Source of the DNA: JBFFXF01 sp041569895
GTDB taxonomy: Bacteria > Planctomycetota > UBA8108 > JACQVS01
Direction: 5' to 3'
Length of the DNA stretch: 18,298 bases
Assembly: GCA_041569895.1 (NCBI GenBank)
Contig: JBFFXF010000146.1
Coordinates: 1-18,298 of the forward strand
Shown: positions 1 through 5,600 of the stretch, one piece after another
Layout of the letters: every line of letters begins with the position of its first letter
Numbering within the stretch: the stretch's first letter is position 1
Notes under the pieces: model-generated
Databases searched by the model: none
Seen by the model: the letters and a program-made list of their open reading frames with translations, nothing else
Told to the model about the DNA's origin: nothing
Translations under genes and position numbers: made by a program

Positions 1-130
1 CACCGAGGTCCGACACCGAGGTCCGACACCGAGGTCCGACACCGAGATCCGACACCGAGATCCGACACCGAGATCCGACACCGACTCCGACTCCGAGACC
101 GACACCGACTCCGAGTCCGACTCCGAGGTC
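1..130. repeat. 13-bp tandem repeat grading into TCCGA(C/G) hexamers
   Basis: Positions 1-78 are six head-to-tail copies of a 13-bp unit: three CACCGAGGTCCGA, then three CACCGAGATCCGA, differing by one base. From 79 to about 130 the pattern becomes irregular CCGACT/CCGAGT/CCGAGA hexamers. Like variants sit next to each other, as expected from slippage and local duplication. The array probably continues off the left edge. There are no unique spacers, so it is not a CRISPR. I see no gene in 1-222. Confidence 0.9.
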
Positions 131-165
131 CGAGTTCGAATCGCTGATCTCTGGTCTCTGTTTTT

Positions 166-213
166 AACTGCGTCAATCTGCGTAATCTGCGTTCCCCTCC
201 TCGTCGCACGTCC
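166..213 (+). repeat. AATCTGCG dispersed intergenic element, left copy
   Basis: A degenerate 9-bp unit (AACTGCGTC at 166-174) and two AATCTGCGT units (175-192, the second overlapping the next block) lead into a block matching TTCCC-TCCTCGTCGCACGTC. The 29 bases at 184-212 match the reverse complement of 18240-18268 at 28 of 29 positions. A third, more diverged copy is at 9526-9566. This copy ends 10 bp before the stop codon of the minus-strand HMA gene. Function is unknown. Confidence 0.85.
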
Positions 214-222
214 GCAGGGCTT

Positions 223-750
223 TCACTCCGTGGAACCCGACGGTTTTACCTCGAGCACCGGATGCGCTCCCTTCCAGTCGCGGACGTTTCCCGTGACGCG
301 CACTCGCTGTGACCGTCCGGCGGTGACGCCCTCGATCTCGAGGCGCTGGCGGGTGGTGGGGAGCTCGAGCACGGCGACGTCCTTGCCGCACGTCGCGCAC
401 GATTGCCGTGCGACCGTGCCCTCGACGTCGAGCCCGATCTTCACGAGCGTGTAGCCCGCGCCGCGCACGGCGCTCTCGATCTCCGCGAAGTCGATCTTCC
501 GCGGCTCGAGCAGGCGGTAGCGCACGCGGCCCTTCAGGGTGTCGATCTCGACTGCTGCGGCGCCGACCCGGCGCCTCAAGGCCCTCTCCATGCCGAAGGC
601 CTTGTCGTTTCAGATTCAGCTGTGGAGCTCGAGCGTGATGCGGGCGAACGGGTCGACGGCGAACTCGTCGACCGCGGGGCCGAGGCGGCACGAGATCAGC
701 GCCGGTACCAGCGATGCCGAGAGCGCCGCGAGGACGGGAAAACGCGCCAT
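223..750 (-). CDS. Candidate selenoprotein: HMA-domain lipoprotein with a Sec-x-Sec (UxU) motif
   Basis: Reading minus strand from ATG at 750 and decoding TGA at 618-616 and 612-610 as Sec gives 175 residues. Residues 1-21 are a lipoprotein signal ending in lipobox LISC (Cys21). An HMA ferredoxin-like fold follows: strand 1 ITLEL (about 38-42), loop HS-U45-I-U47-NDKAFG, helix MERALRRR, strand 2 AAVEID, strand 3 GRVRYRLL, helix DFAEIESAVRGAGY, strand KIGLDV. The C-terminal part (about 108-170) looks like a small beta domain and has a CATC pair (Cys118, Cys121). The start has a GGAGG site. HMA domains bind soft metals through CxxC in the loop where the two U residues fall, so a membrane-anchored metal-binding or redox role is inferred. 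It lies 80 bp after an outer-membrane barrel gene. Alternative: a pseudogene, or two separate ORFs (616-750; 223-591). Sequence support for Sec is indirect but consistent. Confidence 0.75.
577..604 (-). promoter_or_regulatory. Predicted bacterial SECIS hairpin
   Basis: The minus-strand RNA pairs CAAGGCCUUC (604-595) with GAGGGCCUUG (586-577): ten consecutive pairs, one of them a U-G wobble. The 8-nt loop is GGCAUGGA (594-587). The stem begins 5 nt after the second UGA and 11 nt after the first; the loop begins 15 and 21 nt after them. From memory, bacterial SECIS models need a hairpin inside the coding region just after UGA with a G in the first two loop bases; both hold. The ATG of the shorter ORF lies inside this loop (591-589). 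Confidence 0.7.
610..618 (-). other. Two in-frame UGA codons (UGA-AUC-UGA), predicted Sec insertion sites
   Basis: On the minus strand the codons read AGC TGA ATC TGA AAC. Both stops are TGA, are separated by a single Ile codon, and sit where HMA proteins carry their metal-binding cysteines. There is no frame change across the junction. Recoding of all UGA to Trp is unlikely because most other genes in the window end at TGA. Confidence 0.72.
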
Positions 751-754
751 GATG

Positions 755-759
755 CCTCC
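755..759 (-). promoter_or_regulatory. Ribosome binding site for the HMA lipoprotein
   Basis: GGAGG lies 4 nt before the ATG at 750. It supports translation starting at the lipoprotein signal rather than at the internal ATG at 591, which has only a weak AAGG upstream. Confidence 0.7.
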
Positions 760-830
760 GGTCGGTGTCGTCCGTGTCGGTCTCATCGATATCCAGACTG
801 TCCTTCTCGCAGGGGCGGGCGGCGGCGCCG

Positions 831-1766
831 CTAGAAGCGCACGCCGAGTCCGCCGAAGACGCGCAGGTCGCGCCCGAGCTGCTCGCCGCGCAGGTGGCGG
901 TAGACCGGGACGTCGACGGTCAGCGAGACGTCCATGCGCGGGATCGGGTGCCACGTCAGTCCGGGTCGGAGCACGAGCTCCGTCCCCCCCGAGCTGTCGA
1001 TCGTGCCGCCATCCTGGTGGTCACGCGCCTCCTGGCGCCACTGCAGGCCGAGCCGCGCGCTCGCCGTCGGCCCCGGGTACGTCGTGAAGAGAAAACGATA
1101 CGCGACGTCGACCTCCGTCGCAAAGAAACCTCCGGCGCGAAATTGCTGCGCGCCGCGCGTGTTGAGCTTGTAGAAGACGTTGGCGTCGAACCGGAACCGA
1201 TCGATGCTGAGCGTCGCCGAGGCCGCGGCGAACGGGTTCCACGCGCCGATGCCCGGCTGCATCGAGGGCGCCAGGCGCGCGCCGTCGTCGCGCTCGTCGG
1301 TGGCGCCGGTCGGCATCTCCAGGCCGCCGATCACGGCGACGTTGAGCGCGCTGCGCGGCCAGTCGCGACGGTAGACCCGGTACTTGCCGATCAGCGCCAG
1401 GTCCCCGAGACCGAACGAGCGCTGCCGACGGGAAGACCCGCCGCCCGGAGGTCGCTCTCGATGCTCCTTGTAGACGACGGGGATCAGCAGCGAGACGGTC
1501 AGATCGGGCAGCACGCCGTGGTCGACACTGACCACCGTTCGGTGCTCGTCGCGGCGGCGATCGAGCGGATCGCGCACGTGCGACGAGCCGCGGTAGACGT
1601 TGGCCTCGAGCTTGTAGATGTGGCTGATGGAGACCCGGGTGCCCTGATCGAAGAGCGTCTCGCCGGCGAACGTCTCGATGCCGCCTTCCTGCGCGCGCGC
1701 CGGCGATATGAAAGCGAGCGCCGCGAGAAGAAGGCAGCCGGGTGGTCGGAGAAGGACGGTTCGCAT
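831..1766 (-). CDS. Outer-membrane beta-barrel protein, MetA/transporter-like
   Basis: 311 residues. The N-terminus has a Sec signal with a likely cut after SPARA. The mature part consists of alternating amphipathic strands, such as LTVSLLIPVVYK, DLALIGKYRVY, SALNVAVIGGLEMPTG and MDVSLTVDVPVY. It ends in VRF, the C-terminal aromatic typical of proteins folded by the BAM machinery. GLEMPTGATD and the overall pattern resemble the phenol-degradation MetA-like transporter superfamily, a broad family of small barrels often found near metal or hydrophobic-compound genes. It starts 34 bp after the receiver gene and precedes the HMA lipoprotein by 80 bp, so co-transcription is likely. The start has no strong Shine-Dalgarno. 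Substrate is not readable from sequence; metal export or sensing together with the lipoprotein is inference. Confidence 0.8.
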   Translation of the reverse strand: MRTVLLRPPGCLLLAALAFISPARAQEGGIETFAGETLFDQGTRVSISHIYKLEANVYRGSSHVRDPLDRRRDEHRTVVSVDHGVLPDLTVSLLIPVVYKEHRERPPGGGSSRRQRSFGLGDLALIGKYRVYRRDWPRSALNVAVIGGLEMPTGATDERDDGARLAPSMQPGIGAWNPFAAASATLSIDRFRFDANVFYKLNTRGAQQFRAGGFFATEVDVAYRFLFTTYPGPTASARLGLQWRQEARDHQDGGTIDSSGGTELVLRPGLTWHPIPRMDVSLTVDVPVYRHLRGEQLGRDLRVFGGLGVRF

Positions 1767-1800
1767 CCGATCATGCTACCGCCTCGTCTCCCGCCGGTCT

Positions 1801-2250
1801 TCAGGATTCCGGCCGGGGCGCGGCGAGCGCCGTCTCGATGGCCTCGAGGAGCTTCTTCATGCTGAACGGCTTGCGGACGACGCGGATCGTCCGGTCGCTG
1901 GAGGGCCGCAGCAGGGCGAGCGGCTCGACCTCGCGCGAGTGGTCGATCATGAAGATGGCCGGCACCTGGCGCGTCGAGGCGAACGACTCGAGGTTCTTGA
2001 GGGCCTCGTCGCCGCGCAGGTGCGGTAGATCGCGCTCGAGCACCACCACCGCCGGAGGCTTCGCCACCGCGCCGGAGACGACCTCCTTGCCGGTCGCGGC
2101 GAGCGCGACCTCGAAGCCGCCGCGGCGCAAGCCGACGGCGAGGAGCCGTCTGGCGTCCCGGTCTCGCGACGCGACGAGGACTCGCCGCGCCTCTCCACCG
2201 GGGCTCGCGCCGCTCGATCCTGCGGTCTCTGCCTTCGGTCCCGCCGTCAT
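1801..2250 (-). CDS. Stand-alone pseudo-receiver domain protein
   Basis: 149 residues: a disordered start (1-21) and one CheY-like fold (about 22-143). The fold keeps strand 1 RRVLVAS, helix RDARRLLAVGLRRGGF, strand 3 AVVVL and the RKPF loop with the conserved Lys (K127). At the phosphorylation site the sequence is LERDLPHLRG: the Asp that should follow strand 3 is Glu72. The first acidic pair is SRD rather than DD, and the Thr/Ser after strand 4 is replaced in AIFMID. It is therefore probably not a phosphoacceptor and may be locked in one state. ATG at 2250 was chosen because it falls 13 bp after the stop of the GAF protein gene and begins just before the domain; a longer frame exists upstream but overlaps that gene. 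GGAG precedes the ATG closely. Confidence 0.8.
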   Translation of the reverse strand: MTAGPKAETAGSSGASPGGEARRVLVASRDRDARRLLAVGLRRGGFEVALAATGKEVVSGAVAKPPAVVVLERDLPHLRGDEALKNLESFASTRQVPAIFMIDHSREVEPLALLRPSSDRTIRVVRKPFSMKKLLEAIETALAAPRPES

Positions 2251-2263
2251 CACTCCGCCAACG

Positions 2264-4276
2264 TCACTCCGCCATTGGTCCCTCCGGCGCGTCGTGTCGC
2301 GCCGTGCCGGCCGCGTCCGGGGCCGCCGGGAGGCGGACCTCGATCCAGCGCGCTCCGCCGGCGCATCGGCCGTTCGCGATGGTCCCCCGGTGCCCGGAGA
2401 GGATGCGGGCCGCGGTCTGCATGCCGATGCTGCTGTCACGCCCCCGGGCGCTCCGGCCGCGCTCACGCCCGGGATCGAGCTGTGCGGCCGTCTCGGGTCT
2501 CTCCTCGAACTCGACGCGGATGATGACGCGTCCGTCGCGCTCGCTCGTCGAGATCGAGATCTTCCCGTCGTCGGCGACGAGCTCGTCCACCTGCACGAGG
2601 ACGCGCTCGAGCGCGAGCCTGAGCTGGTAGGGGTCCGCGAGCACCACCGGTCGGCCGGCGGGTGATTCCTCGGCCGGGAAGACGGTGTCGATCGACGCCG
2701 CCTCGACCTGGCGCCTCGCCTGCTGGAGGACCTCGGTCACCTGGCACGCGCGCCGACCCGAGTCGTCGAGGACCTGGTCGCCGAGGTCGAGGTCCACGCA
2801 CATTCGCTCGGCGGCCGCGAGGGCGCGTGACACGATGCGGCAGACCTCGTCGGCTCCTTCCCTGGTGTCGTCCGCGACGCGGACCAGGTCGACGCCGAGC
2901 GTCAGACGGCTGACGAGCCGGCGCAGCTCGTCGACGACGAGGATGCGGTGCAACGCGCCGCCCGTCGGGGGACGTTCGACCAGGACCGTGACGCAACCGC
3001 TCCGGCGCTCGGAGCGGGCCTCCCCGACCTCGCAGGTGAACGCGCGTACCGGTGCGCCGGAGAGCCGGCGATACGGGAAATCGATCTCCCGCGACCCGCC
3101 GATCATCCACTGCGACAGCAGCCATCCGAATGCCGGCGACTCCTCGTCCAGGTCGTCCAGGAGCTCACGGGCGAGTGGGGTCGAGTAGATCACCTTGCGG
3201 TCCTCGTCGCCGACGATGATGCCGACGCCGGCCCGCTCGAGCGTCTCTTCGATCGCCTCGCGAGCCGCGACCGACAGGGTGAAGGCGCCGAGCGAACCGC
3301 CGTCGCCGTCCTCCTCCGCCGTGTGACGCAGGAGCTCGTTCTCGACGGCCATGCCGATGACCGCCGTGATCGCCTCGAGCGACTCGATCATCCGTTTCGA
3401 CACCGAGCGTCCGGCGTCGCCGCCGGCGAGGCAGACGATGCCGAGCAGCTTGCGCTCGATGACGAGCGGCACCGCGGCGAGCCCGTTGATGCGGACCTGG
3501 AAGCGGTGCGGCACCTGGACCGTCGGGCCCGAGAAGTCGTCGACGATGACCGGCTGGTGTGTCGTCATCAGACGATCGATGAGCGAGTCGCCCTCGGGCA
3601 GGAACCGCAGCTCCCGCACGACGTCCGGCGAGAGGCCGAGCTCGACCTCGGGGACAAGCTCCTCTCCCTTGCGGATCATCAGCAGACCGACGTCAGCGCT
3701 GGCCACGTGGGTGGCCATCTCCAGCAGCGTCACGAGACTCTGGCCGCGGTTCGCCGGGTTGAGCAGCAGGCGCCCCACCTTGTTGATGAGCGCGAAGAGG
3801 TAGTCGCCCTCCTGGAAAGACTCGCGGTACTTGTGGATGGCCATGCGCGAGCGCATCAGCTCGGTGAGCAGCGTGTCGATGGTGCGGAAATCGAGCTCGG
3901 TGGACCCGCCGGGCGCGTCCTCGTCGTACACGAACGCGTACGCGCCGATCGGCTTCTCACCCGAGCCGCTCGAGAGGAAGCTCGACTGCACCCAGAGCGA
4001 GCCGGGGCCGGTGCGAACGCCGAGCGCCTCGAAGATGCGCGGGAAGACCTCCATCGGGTCCTCGCGCCACGGCGAGCCGAGAATCTCGCCGAGGAGACGC
4101 CGCTCGACCTCGCCGGTCACCGGAGGGTAGACGAAGATCTCGCGCTCGAACTCGCTGAAGCAGAAGAGGCCGAGGAGCGGGCCACGCTGCAGGATCCTCA
4201 TGAGGCACGCGCCGAGCGAGTCGAAGCCCTCCGGGGATCGGACGAGCTTCTTCAACTCCGAGTTCTGGACGGTCAT
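2264..4276 (-). CDS. GAF-domain sensor with degenerate histidine-kinase-like C-terminus
   Basis: 670 residues, soluble, no signal or membrane segment. Residues about 1-150 are an uncharacterised N-terminal region. A GAF domain spans about 165-315 (LLEMATHVASADVGLLMI; INGLAAVPLVIERKLLGIVCLA). A PAS-like segment spans about 340-440 (ETLERAGVGIIVGDEDRKVIYSTP). The C-terminus from about 550 resembles a GHKL ATPase (DPYQLRLALERVLVQVDEL ... SSIGMQTAARILSGHRGTI), but the N-box Asn and the DxGxG ATP-lid motif are missing and I see no phosphoacceptor H-box. It probably senses a small ligand or redox state and acts by protein contact. It lies 13 bp upstream of the pseudo-receiver, so the two may work together. 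No clear Shine-Dalgarno precedes the ATG. Confidence 0.75.
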   Translation of the reverse strand: MTVQNSELKKLVRSPEGFDSLGACLMRILQRGPLLGLFCFSEFEREIFVYPPVTGEVERRLLGEILGSPWREDPMEVFPRIFEALGVRTGPGSLWVQSSFLSSGSGEKPIGAYAFVYDEDAPGGSTELDFRTIDTLLTELMRSRMAIHKYRESFQEGDYLFALINKVGRLLLNPANRGQSLVTLLEMATHVASADVGLLMIRKGEELVPEVELGLSPDVVRELRFLPEGDSLIDRLMTTHQPVIVDDFSGPTVQVPHRFQVRINGLAAVPLVIERKLLGIVCLAGGDAGRSVSKRMIESLEAITAVIGMAVENELLRHTAEEDGDGGSLGAFTLSVAAREAIEETLERAGVGIIVGDEDRKVIYSTPLARELLDDLDEESPAFGWLLSQWMIGGSREIDFPYRRLSGAPVRAFTCEVGEARSERRSGCVTVLVERPPTGGALHRILVVDELRRLVSRLTLGVDLVRVADDTREGADEVCRIVSRALAAAERMCVDLDLGDQVLDDSGRRACQVTEVLQQARRQVEAASIDTVFPAEESPAGRPVVLADPYQLRLALERVLVQVDELVADDGKISISTSERDGRVIIRVEFEERPETAAQLDPGRERGRSARGRDSSIGMQTAARILSGHRGTIANGRCAGGARWIEVRLPAAPDAAGTARHDAPEGPMAE

Positions 4277-4367
4277 CGTCGGTGCTCTGTGCGGTGCTCT
4301 CTCCGGGGCTCGCTCCGGGGCTGATCGGGATCCTGTTCGCGCGTCTCGGGCGGCGCCCCGTCCGGCA

Positions 4368-5255
4368 TCATCCTGACTGGAAGACGCTCTCGAGACTGGC
4401 CACCGTCTCGCCGAGGTCTCCGAGATGCTGCGCCAGGGCGTCCTCGTCGACCGGGAACCAGTCCGGGAGCGGCGCGGGGGTCGAGTCGTCGATCACGTCG
4501 GCGTCGTGAAACGCGAGGCCAGCGCGACGCGTCCAGAAATCGGCGACGCGCACGACGTCCACCATGCGACGGACATCCGGTTCGGTGTCCTCGGGGATCT
4601 CCTCGGTCGGGACGCGGTGGAAACGGATCACCTGCACGACACGTTCCGGGAAGCGCCACTGACTCGCCAGCTGGCCCCCCGCCTCGGGGTGCCCGGCTCC
4701 GAACTCCTCCTCCTCGAGCTCGGTGAGGCTTCTCTCGGTGTCCGCCCAGAGCTCGATCACCTCGGCGTAATCATCGGGGTAGAACTGGACGTAGAGCGGC
4801 ACGCCGGCGGCGTGCAGGAGGCCGCAGATGTAAGCCTCCTCGATGGTCTCAGCGTCGCCGAGACGCACCTTGGTCGCGGTCTTCCTCGACACCATTGCCG
4901 TCGCCAGCGAGTTGCGCCAGAACTTCACCTGGTCGAACCCCTCGCAGCGCTTCTTGAAGACGCCCATGGCCGAGACGCTGAGGACGAGGCTCTTGATCGT
5001 CCGGCCGCCGAGCAGGCTGCACGCGTGCGAGAGGTTCGCGACCGGATTCCTCAGCGAGTAGAACGCACTGTTGACCAGCTTGAGGACCTTGGCCGTGATG
5101 CCGGGATCTGCCTCGATCAGCCCGGCCAGCCGCGCCGGGCTCGCCTCCTCCTCCGAGAGCCGCAGGACCTTGCTGGCGACCTCGGGCAGCGAGGGAAGGT
5201 TCGTGAGGCGATTGAAGATGGTCGCGAACTTGGAATCCGTACGGGGCACGGTCAT
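4368..5255 (-). CDS. HDOD domain protein
   Basis: 295 residues. The N-terminal half matches the HDOD family: LPSLPEVASKVLRLSEEEAS, LAGLIEADPGITAKVLKLVNSAFYSL, then LLGGRTIKSLVLSVS. The equivalent of the HD pair in IxGLLHDxG is HA here (CGLLHAAG, His148-Ala149), as in many HDOD proteins, so phosphodiesterase activity is not expected. HDOD proteins act as signalling scaffolds, often next to receivers and diguanylate cyclases. This is the first gene of the minus-strand run, 91 bp ahead of the GAF protein gene, and diverges from the dehydrogenase genes. A GGAG 12 nt before the ATG is a weak ribosome site. The gap to the next gene contains only short direct repeats (GGTGCTCT, CTCCGGGGCT). Confidence 0.88.
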   Translation of the reverse strand: MTVPRTDSKFATIFNRLTNLPSLPEVASKVLRLSEEEASPARLAGLIEADPGITAKVLKLVNSAFYSLRNPVANLSHACSLLGGRTIKSLVLSVSAMGVFKKRCEGFDQVKFWRNSLATAMVSRKTATKVRLGDAETIEEAYICGLLHAAGVPLYVQFYPDDYAEVIELWADTERSLTELEEEEFGAGHPEAGGQLASQWRFPERVVQVIRFHRVPTEEIPEDTEPDVRRMVDVVRVADFWTRRAGLAFHDADVIDDSTPAPLPDWFPVDEDALAQHLGDLGETVASLESVFQSG

Positions 5256-5600
5256 CGATCGGGTCGCTCCATGGAGTCAACGCCGGCCACCGGCGTGTCG
5301 ACAGCGCTGTGTGTATCTTCGGGATTCGGACGGGGCCTTCTTTACCCTCCGCCGCGGCGCCACGGGGTCATCGCCGGGCGTTTCCCGGTGGCCCGCTCGC
5401 CGGTTTAGGGTGGAGATCATTTCCCCGACGCCGTAGAATCCACGCTTCCGTCGCGGTCGCCCAGGTCAATTCCGTGAACCACTTTACGGGAACGTCCCCA
5501 GGGCCCCGAAGTGGTCGGTCGGGCCGGCGCGGCTGGCGGCAGGGGGGACGGCCGGGGTTGCCCGGGACAGGGCAGGGGGACGACACTCGAGGTCCGGTCG
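5256..5600. other. Divergent intergenic region with two small palindromes
   Basis: 345 bp between the HDOD gene and the E1 gene. It must carry promoters for both directions, but I cannot assign convincing -35/-10 boxes. It holds a 6-bp inverted repeat CGCCGG-CCA-CCGGCG (5281-5295) and a perfect 10-bp palindrome ACAGCGCTGT (5301-5310), 30-50 bp upstream of the HDOD ATG. The palindrome could be an operator. From about 5511 the DNA is very G-rich; an in-frame GTG at 5511 would extend E1 into it, but the extension has no domain-like sequence. Confidence 0.45.

Noticed and set aside
1..130. CRISPR array
   Set aside because: The 13-bp units are contiguous, with no unique spacers and no cas genes.
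223..750. Simple pseudogene from two nonsense mutations
   Set aside because: Possible, but both stops would have to be TGA, one codon apart, exactly in the metal-binding loop, with frame, signal peptide and downstream domain intact and a fitting hairpin after them. Kept only as the alternative to Sec.
616..830. Reading the 44-residue lipoprotein as a separate small gene of the DUF4266 type
   Set aside because: The ending loosely resembles such short lipoproteins, but its last strand completes the HMA fold of the following frame, which fits better.
2948..4324. Plus-strand open frame opposite the GAF protein
   Set aside because: Arg/Asp/Leu-rich composition of a shadow frame; the minus strand encodes a recognisable GAF domain.
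5511..5600. Upstream GTG start for E1
   Set aside because: It adds 30 Gly/Arg-rich residues unlike any E1, with no ribosome site; GTG 5601 has GAGGT at good spacing.
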